Shown: positions 1 through 5,896 of the stretch, piece by piece
How positions within the stretch are numbered: position 1 is the stretch's first letter
Layout of the letters: each line of letters begins with the position of its first letter
Assembly (NCBI GenBank): GCA_022712775.1
Contig: JAFLJZ010000274.1
Location: 1 to 6,821, forward strand
Direction: 5' to 3'
Length of the DNA: 6,821 nucleotides
Origin: Sulfurimonas sp.
Lineage (GTDB): Bacteria; Campylobacterota; Campylobacteria; Campylobacterales; Sulfurimonadaceae
Notes under the pieces: model-generated
The model's input: only the letters and a program-made list of their open reading frames with translations
Told to the model about the DNA's origin: nothing
Database searches by the model: none
Position numbers and translations under genes: made by a program

Positions 1-288
1 CTTATTCATATGTTTTTCAAAGCCTAAAACAATTCCACCAGAACTTGGTAATGCACCGCCCGTAAAACCTGTACCAGCTCCACGAGGAACGATAACAATC
101 AAATGCTCATTACAGTATTTTAAAATTTCAGCCACATCTGCCTCATCACGAGGGAAAACAACCGCATCAGGCTCAAAATGTTCACGCGTTGCATCATAAG
201 AATAAGCAATTAAATGTGCTTTATCGCTATATATATTATCATTTGTAACTATAGCAGTAAATGCTTGTAAGTGCTTTGCTTCTATCAT
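1..288 (-). CDS. glcD: GlcD-like FAD-linked oxidase (glycolate/lactate oxidase family), N-terminal part only
   Basis: Ninety-six codons run from an ATG at 288 off the left edge without a stop, so the C-terminal substrate and FAD-linked oxidase domain is not visible. The visible part is the start of a PCMH-type FAD-binding domain: residues 68-78 read PRGAGTGFTGG, the flavin diphosphate-binding signature of GlcD and D-lactate dehydrogenases, followed by ALPSSGG (79-85). Members of this family oxidise a 2-hydroxyacid such as glycolate or D-lactate and pass electrons to the respiratory chain or to an FeS partner. The start lies only 9 bp after the stop of the PgbA-like gene on the same strand, with a weak purine-rich ribosome site (AGAGATAA), so it is probably co-transcribed and partly translationally coupled. 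From memory the same glcD-pgbA adjacency exists in H. pylori. The family is secure; the substrate cannot be decided from this fragment. Confidence 0.85.
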   Translation of the reverse strand, partial: MIEAKHLQAFTAIVTNDNIYSDKAHLIAYSYDATREHFEPDAVVFPRDEADVAEILKYCNEHLIVIVPRGAGTGFTGGALPSSGGIVLGFEKHMNK

Positions 289-297
289 AGGTTATCT

Positions 298-1068
298 CTA
301 CTTTCTAAACTGAGAGTACAATCTATGCAACTCTTTATGGTTTGGATTATTTTGAATTAAAAGTTCAAAATAATAAGGCTCGTACTCTTGGAGGTGTTCA
401 CTTCCATCATCAAACCAATCGTACCAATTTGTTTCAATTTTTTCGATTCTACTATAAAAAGGGAGTACTGTATTGTCTTGTTTTAACACTGCGTCAGTTA
501 TATTTAAAACTTTCATTGTTTTTGCATCTACAGTATAAAGTTTTTGATCTAAAAAGAAAAAAAGTAAACCAACAGAAGTTGCGTTTGCCATTCTATTAAA
601 GTCTTCTTTTAAAGGCGTTGGATGTCCATGAAACGAAAGAATAGTTGCAAATAAATCTGGATGCACCCATTGGAGTTGCTGTGTAGCCTTTGTGATTCTA
701 TAGTATGTTTCTTCATTAGGTGCAATAAGAAGTGCTCGCGTGTATCCAAATGCTAGAATCACAATATCGCCAACTTCTACATCCCAGTTTCCACTTGGAA
801 GTGAATTTTGTTTAAACTGATCATAGTCACCCATCTTTAATGTTGCAGTTTGTGTATTTTTATCAAAAGCGATAACTTCAACACTTCTAAGTATCGAAGA
901 ATTTTCAGAAGAGAGTCTATGCACGATAAAACCGCTCACTCCAACATCGATTCTATTTATTTGAATTGTTAGTGTTTGTGCCTCGTTATTTAATGTAACA
1001 ATCGGAGTTTTTATAACACCTGCAATTACACTAAATGTAAAAATAAAAAATAAAATAATATGTTTCAT
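298..1068 (-). CDS. Secreted PgbA N-terminal-domain protein
   Basis: A protein of 256 residues. Residues 1-17 (MKHIILFFIFTFSVIAG) form a signal peptide, so it is exported to the periplasm or cell surface. The body matches my recollection of the Campylobacterota-specific plasminogen-binding protein PgbA N-terminal family: RALLIAPNEETY (111-122), WVHPDLF (134-140), GHPTPLKEDF (148-157) and VGLLFFFLD (166-174). It lacks a long lysine-rich C-terminal tail of the kind I associate with plasminogen binding in H. pylori, so the plasminogen name should not be taken as function; the real role in free-living relatives is unknown. The start at 1068 is preferred over an in-frame ATG at 1113 because it opens directly on the signal peptide and has an AAGGATG ribosome site about 10 nt upstream; the longer form would overlap the likely promoter at 1100-1105. 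It appears to head an operon with the glcD-like gene 9 bp downstream. Confidence 0.8.
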   Translation of the reverse strand: MKHIILFFIFTFSVIAGVIKTPIVTLNNEAQTLTIQINRIDVGVSGFIVHRLSSENSSILRSVEVIAFDKNTQTATLKMGDYDQFKQNSLPSGNWDVEVGDIVILAFGYTRALLIAPNEETYYRITKATQQLQWVHPDLFATILSFHGHPTPLKEDFNRMANATSVGLLFFFLDQKLYTVDAKTMKVLNITDAVLKQDNTVLPFYSRIEKIETNWYDWFDDGSEHLQEYEPYYFELLIQNNPNHKELHRLYSQFRK

Positions 1069-1099
1069 TAATCTATCATCCTTTTTAAAATATACTGTG

Positions 1100-1130
1100 A
1101 TTATAGCGAACAAACCTCAGACTAAGCCAA
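1100..1130 (-). promoter_or_regulatory. Likely promoter of the pgbA-like/glcD operon
   Basis: On the minus strand a perfect TATAAT lies at 1105-1100. A TTGGCT at 1130-1125 could serve as a weak -35 with a 19-bp spacer; weak -35 elements are usual in this phylum. The predicted start near 1093 gives a leader of about 25 nt that includes the AAGGATG ribosome site before the ATG at 1068. Confidence 0.55.
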
Positions 1131-1174
1131 GTTTTGATAGAGTTTTTAAATTATTTTACTTTAGGTTCAACTTT

Positions 1175-2380
1175 ATGATACGATTTTTACTACTTACTCT
1201 ACTCTTCACCTCTCTTTTTTCTGCAAAGGTTGAAAATTTCAAATGGAAAAATGGTGTAACTTATTCTGACTTTTTAAGCTCTCATTTACTTCCGCGAAAG
1301 CACCTCTTAGACAACCTTGATGTAGATGATAGACGACTCGTTGAAGAGATACGGGCGGGTGTTAATTGTAATTACCTCAAAAGTGATGATGGTGAAATTC
1401 TTCAAGTTTTAATACCTTTAAATGATGAACTACAAATCCATATTTATAAAACAGAAGAATCGTATAAATTTGAAGCTATCCCTATAATAAGTGAAACAAG
1501 AGTTGAAGCTTTTTCACTTAAAATCCAAACTAATCCATCCATAGATATTAAAAAAGAAACAGGTTCTTTTAACTTAGTTTCAATCTTTTTAACAAGTTTT
1601 GGAACCTCCCTTGATTTTACAGCCTTAAGAAAAGGCGATGATTTAGTAATGATTTATGAGCAAAAATACCGTTTAGGAAAACCTTTTTCTATGCCAACTC
1701 TCTTAGCTGGAATGGTTGAAGTAAACAACAAGCCTCATTACATTTATCTCAATGATGATGGACGATACTATGATGAAAAAGGAACACAGATTGAAAGTTT
1801 TTTACTTGCGCGTCCTGTAAAAAATGCAAGAATATCTTCACGATTTTCAAAAAGAAGATTCCACCCAATCCTTAGAAAATGGAAAGCACACTTAGGCATG
1901 GACTATGCGGCTCGTAGGGGAACTCCTGTTGTAGCTGCGGGAAGTGGAAGAGTAATTTATGCAGCGCGCTTGGGGAGTTATGGAAAACTTATAAAGATTC
2001 GTCATAAAGATGGGTATGAAACACGCTATGCACACCTAAAATCTTATCGCCGTGGAATCAAGCGTGGAAAAAGAGTTAAAAAAGGGCAAACGATAGGATA
2101 TGTTGGAACTACTGGACGCTCAACTGGACCACATCTTCACTTTGAACTTAGAAAAAATGGTCGAGCAATTAACCCTGCAAAACGTGTACAACTCACAACT
2201 AAAAAGTTAAAGAAAAAAGAGAAAGAAGCCTTTATTGTACTTTCATCTAACTACAACCAAAGCATTGCTCTTCACTTAGAAAATGAAACAAAATTTATCA
2301 AAACAAAGAAAATAAAAAACTGTTGTTACTTTTATAATCCAAGTGAAAAAAGAAAGAAAAAGGATGTATTAGATGGATAA
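1175..2380 (+). CDS. csd3: Csd3-like M23 peptidoglycan peptidase
   Basis: A protein of 401 residues counted from the ATG at 1175. It has a short hydrophobic signal sequence (MIRFLLLTLLFTSLFSA), an N-terminal module of about 210 residues of the Csd3 type, and then a complete LytM/M23 zinc peptidase domain. The catalytic motifs are intact: HLGMD (H239, D243), YAH (H287) and HLH (H320, H322), with GTTGRSTGPHLHFE typical of active enzymes. In H. pylori, Csd3 (HdpA, about the same length) is a periplasmic D,D-endopeptidase/carboxypeptidase that trims crosslinked peptidoglycan and sets helical cell shape; that role here is inference from family. After the peptidase domain comes a lysine-rich tail of about 60 residues with a CC pair. 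An ATG 78 bp upstream would place extra residues before the signal peptide and lies in the divergent promoter region, so it was rejected. Ribosome site is weak (TTTAGG, about 9 nt upstream). The stop overlaps the next gene. Confidence 0.85.
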   Translation: MIRFLLLTLLFTSLFSAKVENFKWKNGVTYSDFLSSHLLPRKHLLDNLDVDDRRLVEEIRAGVNCNYLKSDDGEILQVLIPLNDELQIHIYKTEESYKFEAIPIISETRVEAFSLKIQTNPSIDIKKETGSFNLVSIFLTSFGTSLDFTALRKGDDLVMIYEQKYRLGKPFSMPTLLAGMVEVNNKPHYIYLNDDGRYYDEKGTQIESFLLARPVKNARISSRFSKRRFHPILRKWKAHLGMDYAARRGTPVVAAGSGRVIYAARLGSYGKLIKIRHKDGYETRYAHLKSYRRGIKRGKRVKKGQTIGYVGTTGRSTGPHLHFELRKNGRAINPAKRVQLTTKKLKKKEKEAFIVLSSNYNQSIALHLENETKFIKTKKIKNCCYFYNPSEKRKKKDVLDG

Positions 2381-2930
2381 AATAAATTCTATTACAGAAT
2401 TAAAAAATCCAAAATTTATAAAACCCATACAAATCAACTATACCCAATCTGGAAAGCCGAAAATCTGGGAAGCAGTTATCGCTCATGACAGTGTTAGTAT
2501 CCTTCTTTTTCATACAGATAAACAAGCGCTTGTACTTGTAAAACAACTCCGAATTCCTGTTTTAAATGCAAATAAGACAAATGGAATGATGTACGAACTT
2601 TGTGCTGGAATTGTAGATAAAGAAACTTCTCTTGCTCAAATCGCTAAAGAAGAGATTTTAGAAGAATGTGGTTATGATGTTGATGTTAATTCTTTAAAAA
2701 AAATATCTACTTTTTACACAAGTGTAGGAATCTCAGGAACACAGCAAACACTTTATTATGCAGAGTGTAATGATTCTATGAAAGTAAGCGATGGCGGTGG
2801 TTTGCACGAAGAAGAGATAGAAGTAATATATATTCCATTAGCTGATGCTAAGAGCTTTATGTTTGATGAAAAATACCAAAAAACTTCTGGTTTAATGATG
2901 GCTTTTTACTGGTTTTTTGATAACATATAA
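2373..2930 (+). CDS. NUDT14-like Nudix hydrolase (UDP-sugar or ADP-ribose diphosphatase)
   Basis: A complete 185-residue Nudix protein. The Nudix box spans G79-Y101 and ends in EEILEECGY, with E94, E97 and E98 placed to bind Mg2+. Two box positions differ from the GX5EX7REUXEEXGU consensus: T85 replaces the first E and E93 replaces R. ELCAGIVDK (75-83), SVGISGTQQTLYYAE (117-131) and GGGLHEEEIEV (141-151) resemble mammalian NUDT14 and bacterial UDP-sugar/ADP-ribose diphosphatases as I remember them; that family cleaves a nucleoside diphosphate sugar into NMP and sugar 1-phosphate. The exact substrate is not decided by sequence. Its ATG lies inside the last codons of the csd3-like gene (8-bp overlap), with AAGGATG upstream as ribosome site, so the pair is translationally coupled. 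No signal peptide: it is cytoplasmic, unlike its exported partner. Confidence 0.85.
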   Translation: MDKINSITELKNPKFIKPIQINYTQSGKPKIWEAVIAHDSVSILLFHTDKQALVLVKQLRIPVLNANKTNGMMYELCAGIVDKETSLAQIAKEEILEECGYDVDVNSLKKISTFYTSVGISGTQQTLYYAECNDSMKVSDGGGLHEEEIEVIYIPLADAKSFMFDEKYQKTSGLMMAFYWFFDNI

Positions 2931-2941
2931 ACCTAAACTAT

Positions 2942-3044
2942 AAAATTCAAAACATTTATATATATTCAAGGCACAAATAAGGAAGCATACTTTAGTATGT
3001 GACGAATGCAGTAACGATGAAGATATATGAATATTTTGAATTTT
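2942..3044. repeat. Long imperfect inverted repeat between convergent genes (possible bidirectional terminator or dispersed element)
   Basis: Two 27-nt arms (2942-2968 and 3018-3044) are complementary at 24 of 27 positions. The left begins AAAATTCAAAACATTT; the right ends GAATATTTTGAATTTT. The 49-nt loop is richer in GC than the arms and contains a small palindrome, CATACT/AGTATG, at 2986-2999. The element fills nearly all of the 113 bp between the Nudix stop and the priA stop, and the right arm reaches the first base of the priA stop codon. It could end transcription from both sides, but it has no GC-rich stem and no clean U-run, and the organised loop looks more like a dispersed intergenic repeat than a simple terminator. 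Whether other copies exist cannot be seen here. Confidence 0.6.
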
Positions 3045-4921
3045 TATCCAAATTCTATAGGATCCATATCCACTTCCGCTAAAAGTACTTTTGTCATCTT
3101 TATCGCTTTAATCAAATCTGTACTTTTATCTGAACGAAGTAAAATTTCAAATCTATATTTGTTTGCTACACGTTCTATCGCACATTTTCCAAAACCTACT
3201 ATCTCGATATTTGGAGCTTTTAAAAGAGCGAAATACATACTATCCATAGCTTCTCTCGCCTTGTCTCCCTTTTTATGTGAAAACAAGATTCTACAAAGCT
3301 TTTTAAATGGAGGATATAAACCTTCTCGAAGAAATTTTTCTTCTTCTAAAAAATCATCATAATTATCTAAAAATTTACTAAAAAAATCTTCATTAAAACT
3401 CTGGACTAAAACTGTTGCATCTTCTTTCCTACCACTTCTACCAGAGACTTGTATCAAAGAAGATAATGCTTTTTCTCTCGCTCTATAGTCACTCATATTT
3501 AACATATTATCCATGCCAAGAACTACAGCCAAAGTAACACCATGATAATCGTGTCCCTTACTTAACATCTGCGTTCCAACTAAGACATCAGTTTCTTTAT
3601 CATTAAACCTTTTTAAGGCTTTTTTGAGTTTATTTTGCGTTGTTATAACATCTCTATCAAACTGCTCGATTCTTGATTCTTTAAAGACCTCACGAATGTT
3701 CTCTACTGCCTCAGCAGTTCCAAGTCTTTGACTCACTAAATTGCCACTTCCACATTCACTACATACTTGTGGGATTGCCTGTGTAAAATTACAGTAATGA
3801 CACTTCATAGCTCGAGACTTTTGATGAATACTCATACCGATACTACAAAACGCACACTGGTATTTATGTCCACAATCACCACATTGTAAATACTTGAAAT
3901 TTGCACGCGTTGGAAGAAAAACTATCGCCTGCTCTTTTGCCTTTAAAGTATTTTCTAGAGCATCTAAAATCATAGGTGATAAGTTTTCAGAGCTTTTTTC
4001 ATAAAGAAATTTTTTACTTGTTTTAAAATGCCCACCTTTGAGTCGCACAAATGGAAATTTTACATATGAATTTAAACTCGGAGTTGCTGAACCTAAAACC
4101 ACTTGAACATCATAAAGTTTACCCATATAAATTGCTATATCTCGAGCATTATAACGCGGTCGTGATGAGGACTTATAACTATCATCATGTTCTTCATCTA
4201 CAACTATTAAGCCTAAGTTTTGTATAGGCAAAAATAAAGCAGAACGAGGACCTGCGATGATATATGCAGTTCCATCATAAATCTTTTGCATCGCTTTTTC
4301 TTTTTGTTTAGGGCTAAGTTTAGAATGCCACATCACAACACGCTCACCAAAATGTTCTTCTAGCCTAATTCCCATTTGAGGAGTTAAAGAGATTTCAGGC
4401 ATTAAGAAAATACTTCTTTTTCCCTCTTCTATCATTTGCTGAAAATATTTCATATACACTTCAGTTTTTCCACTTCCAGTATCACCAAAAAGAAGTGAGG
4501 TTTGGTGTTTTTGTAAAAAAGCCAAGGCTTCATTTTGTTTGTCTGAGAGTTTTAGTTCCACCTCAGGAGAAATGGAACCAGATTGTTCTTCTTCTTGTTC
4601 CACCTCTCCCGAGGTGGAACGCATACTACTCTCTTTTTTATATCCTATCATAATTCCAAAAGCATCACCTAAAGAACAAATATAATACGTTGAGATGAAT
4701 TTTGCTAAAGCAATTTGTTTTTTAGAAAAATAGTATTCGCTTACACTTATAACTTCTAATGTTTCAAAATTAGGTTTCTCACAGACATCTAAAATAACGC
4801 CATATTTTACTTGATTATTAAAGATTAGTTCAACTTTCAAACCCTCTTTTAGAATTGCAAAAGAGTGATATGTAAATGTTTCTAGAGGGGAGTTTAGTAT
4901 AGAGAGTTTATAAAAATTCAA
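3044..4921 (-). CDS. priA: Primosomal replication-restart helicase PriA
   Basis: A 625-residue PriA, the superfamily 2 3'-5' DNA helicase that recognises stalled forks and reloads the replicative helicase. Domains in order: 3'-DNA-end-binding domain (about 1-95); helicase lobe 1 with Walker A GDTGSGKTE (146-154), Walker B DEEH (242-245) and SAT (278-280); the zinc insertion with eight cysteines in CxxC pairs (C347, C350, C356, C359, C374, C377, C387, C390); lobe 2 with TQMLSKGHDYHGV (450-462) and QVSGRSGR (491-498); and the C-terminal domain. It is about 100 residues shorter than E. coli PriA (732): only about 30 residues join the first domain to lobe 1, so the winged helix seems absent. Residues 101-123 of that join are encoded by two palindromic repeats. 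The start is TTG, with no clear ribosome site, 8 bp after the stop of a 28-codon gene, suggesting coupled translation. The next in-frame Met is about residue 91, which would delete the first domain. Confidence 0.95.
   Translation of the reverse strand: MNFYKLSILNSPLETFTYHSFAILKEGLKVELIFNNQVKYGVILDVCEKPNFETLEVISVSEYYFSKKQIALAKFISTYYICSLGDAFGIMIGYKKESSMRSTSGEVEQEEEQSGSISPEVELKLSDKQNEALAFLQKHQTSLLFGDTGSGKTEVYMKYFQQMIEEGKRSIFLMPEISLTPQMGIRLEEHFGERVVMWHSKLSPKQKEKAMQKIYDGTAYIIAGPRSALFLPIQNLGLIVVDEEHDDSYKSSSRPRYNARDIAIYMGKLYDVQVVLGSATPSLNSYVKFPFVRLKGGHFKTSKKFLYEKSSENLSPMILDALENTLKAKEQAIVFLPTRANFKYLQCGDCGHKYQCAFCSIGMSIHQKSRAMKCHYCNFTQAIPQVCSECGSGNLVSQRLGTAEAVENIREVFKESRIEQFDRDVITTQNKLKKALKRFNDKETDVLVGTQMLSKGHDYHGVTLAVVLGMDNMLNMSDYRAREKALSSLIQVSGRSGRKEDATVLVQSFNEDFFSKFLDNYDDFLEEEKFLREGLYPPFKKLCRILFSHKKGDKAREAMDSMYFALLKAPNIEIVGFGKCAIERVANKYRFEILLRSDKSTDLIKAIKMTKVLLAEVDMDPIEFG
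4555..4578 (-). repeat. 24-bp palindromic repeat, copy A, inside priA
   Basis: Read on the minus strand: 10-nt arms GTTCCATTTC and GAGGTGGAAC around loop TCCT. The stem is complete if two U-G wobbles are allowed on the minus-strand RNA. It lies in frame in priA and encodes GSISPEVE (residues 115-122). It matches intergenic copy C at 21 of 24 positions. Confidence 0.8.
4597..4620 (+). repeat. 24-bp palindromic repeat, copy B, inside priA
   Basis: Perfect 10-bp arms GTTCCACCTC and GAGGTGGAAC around loop TCCC. Judged by the loop (TCCC on plus, against TCCT on minus for copies A and C) it is oriented opposite to copy A, 18 bp away. It is in frame in priA and encodes RSTSGEVE (101-108). A, the spacer and B together are 66 bp, exactly 22 codons. 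Confidence 0.85.
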
Positions 4922-4929
4922 TAAAAAAT

Positions 4930-5016
4930 TTAATTTGTTTCAAATGTTTGAATTTTGTATAGCATAAATACTAAAAGTCCCAATCCAGCCATAATTGACA
5001 ATACTAAAGGTATCAT
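4930..5016 (-). CDS. 28-residue single-span membrane peptide upstream of priA
   Basis: A 28-codon frame begins at ATG 5016 and ends with TAA at 4930-4932. The product starts MIPLVLSIMAGLGLLVFM and ends LYKIQTFETN: one hydrophobic helix with a short polar C-terminus containing a lysine. Support for translation is good: a GGAGG ribosome site at 5031-5027, 10 nt before the ATG, is the strongest in this operon and lies inside the end of the 75-residue gene. The ATG comes 2 bp after that gene's TAA. The stop is 8 bp before the TTG of priA, so the small frame fills the gap between its neighbours and may carry ribosomes onto priA. I do not recognise the family. It may be a functional membrane peptide or a translational-coupling leader. 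Confidence 0.65.
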   Translation of the reverse strand: MIPLVLSIMAGLGLLVFMLYKIQTFETN

Positions 5017-5018
5017 AA

Positions 5019-5246
5019 TTAAATATCCTCCAAACTTTTAATTTTTTGTAAAATTATTAGAAATAGCTTAGCTATAGAAAAACATATTGCAAATACTAGA
5101 AATAGTACAACATAAAGTTTCCAATCTTCTTCTAAAGCATGATTTTTAAATACCCACGCAATTAAAGAGGTATCTATAATAATTAAAGTTATAAAAATCG
5201 CTTTTAAGAATCCTATCAATTCTTTTATTCTATCTATTTTAGCCAT
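5019..5246 (-). CDS. Hypothetical 75-residue two-helix membrane protein
   Basis: The protein has a short basic N-terminus (MAKIDRIKEL) and two hydrophobic helices, about residues 11-31 and 44-66, joined by a short polar stretch with an acidic EED. Both ends are expected on the cytoplasmic side. I recognise no family. It is the first gene of an operon with the 28-residue peptide and priA; its TAA is 2 bp before the next ATG. No Shine-Dalgarno sequence precedes the ATG. Instead a TATAAT ends only 5 bp upstream, implying a leaderless or nearly leaderless mRNA. No other in-frame ATG exists, so the alternative would be a rare-codon start further in. A membrane partnership with the 28-residue peptide is speculation from adjacency. 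Confidence 0.7.
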   Translation of the reverse strand: MAKIDRIKELIGFLKAIFITLIIIDTSLIAWVFKNHALEEDWKLYVVLFLVFAICFSIAKLFLIILQKIKSLEDI

Positions 5247-5251
5247 TTATC

Positions 5252-5280
5252 ATTATACTAAAGTTTTTATTAATTGTTAA
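5252..5280 (-). promoter_or_regulatory. Strong sigma70-type promoter for the 75-residue gene, membrane peptide and priA operon
   Basis: On the minus strand the -35 is TTAACA (5280-5275) and the -10 a perfect TATAAT (5257-5252), separated by exactly 17 bp. The predicted transcription start (about 5244-5247) coincides with the ATG at 5246. Confidence 0.7.
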
Positions 5281-5297
5281 TTATGAGACATAATAAG

Positions 5298-5323
5298 AAT
5301 TCCACCTCAGGAGAGATGGAATT
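5298..5323 (-). repeat. Palindromic repeat, copy C, intergenic
   Basis: On the minus strand the arms are AATTCCATCTC and GAGGTGGAATT (11 nt each) around loop TCCT, with one U-G wobble. The core (5299-5322) matches copy A at 21 of 24 positions. The outermost G-C pair of A is A-T here, a compensatory change that keeps the stem. It lies between the end of a pseudopilin gene and the promoter of the priA operon. Confidence 0.8.
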
Positions 5324-5330
5324 AGAAAAC

Positions 5331-5343
5331 ACGCTAAAAGCGT
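5331..5343 (-). terminator. Possible weak terminator after the first pseudopilin gene
   Basis: Ten bases after the pseudopilin stop the minus strand carries a 5-bp hairpin (ACGCT, loop TTT, AGCGT) followed by GTTTTC. The stem is short and the T-run is brief. The palindromic repeat copy C follows directly and may add to termination. Confidence 0.3.
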
Positions 5344-5353
5344 AATAAAAATT

Positions 5354-5806
5354 CTAATTTGTTAGGTTATCACAAATTGCTGACTGCGAAGCATCTATCA
5401 CAAATTTTCCATCACTACTTGAATAAGTAAACGCACAACTTTGTCCACCTAGCTTATAAATATAAGATACATATGGTGATGAACCATCATCGGTAGACCA
5501 GTGTCCATCTGTAGTTCCGGCTGTGATTCCATACATCAGTAAAGTCACTGAACCGTTTCCATCAAAAAGAGTACTTGTACCACTACTCAATGAATTAAGC
5601 CAAGAAGAATCACCTGTAATTAGTCTTGTTTGTCTTTCACTAACAATTGCAGAACGAATTGAAGCAACATCAGCACGAGCTTTTGATATTTGAGCATCTG
5701 TTCTTGTTGCTGCAAGCTTTGGGATAGCAACAGATGCTAAGATTCCAAGTACAACTATAACAAAAACAAGTTCTATCATTGTAAAGGCATTTTTTGATTT
5801 TTGCAT
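5354..5806 (-). CDS. Type IV prepilin/type II secretion pseudopilin-like protein (paralogue 1)
   Basis: A 150-residue protein with a class III prepilin signal. The leader MQKSKNA is cut before F8 by prepilin peptidase (A in place of the usual G at -1), and E12 is the conserved Glu +5. A hydrophobic helix MIELVFVIVVLGILASVAIP follows, then KLAATRTDA. The C-terminal half is Gly/Ser-rich beta-type sequence with two cysteines (C124, C145) that could form the disulfide loop seen in many pilins. After processing it would be assembled into a pilus or pseudopilus. No assembly ATPase, secretin or prepilin peptidase gene is nearby, so the machine it serves must be encoded elsewhere. The start has AAAGGA 7 nt upstream. 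It is about 34 residues of near-identity at the N-terminus with the gene at 6016-6450, then unrelated. Confidence 0.85.
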   Translation of the reverse strand: MQKSKNAFTMIELVFVIVVLGILASVAIPKLAATRTDAQISKARADVASIRSAIVSERQTRLITGDSSWLNSLSSGTSTLFDGNGSVTLLMYGITAGTTDGHWSTDDGSSPYVSYIYKLGGQSCAFTYSSSDGKFVIDASQSAICDNLTN

Positions 5807-5845
5807 ATAAAATCCTTTGATAACTGTAAATTATTAATTTTAATT

Positions 5846-5854
5846 ATTTTAGCA
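5846..5854 (-). promoter_or_regulatory. Candidate extended -10 promoter for pseudopilin paralogue 1
   Basis: The minus strand reads TGCTAAAAT (5854-5846), an extended -10 of the kind common in Campylobacterota, preceded by an A-tract and without a recognisable -35. Predicted leader about 33 nt before the ATG at 5806. Confidence 0.45.
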
Positions 5855-5896
5855 TTTTTTTGATTATGTTTGTTTGAAGTTTTAAAAGTTTGTTTT

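Noticed and set aside
342..599. Plus-strand 85-codon open frame
   Set aside because: It is antisense to the PgbA-like gene, which has clear family motifs; the frame has no ribosome site and no recognisable product.
1069..1174. Longer N-termini for both divergent genes (ATG at 1113 on minus, ATG at 1097 on plus)
   Set aside because: Both would put extra residues before good signal peptides and overlap the promoter region; the nearer ATGs are better placed.
3027..3362. Plus-strand 111-codon open frame starting in the inverted repeat
   Set aside because: It is antisense to the conserved C-terminal part of priA and has no recognisable product.
4939..4952. Hairpin TTCAAA/TTTGAA just before priA as an intrinsic terminator or attenuator
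   Set aside because: A six-pair, AT-only stem inside the 28-codon frame is too weak to support termination; it may only affect local translation.
4555..5323. Repeated 24-mers as a CRISPR array
   Set aside because: Only three copies, perfectly palindromic, in mixed orientation and irregularly spaced (18 and about 680 bp), two inside a coding frame; no cas genes.
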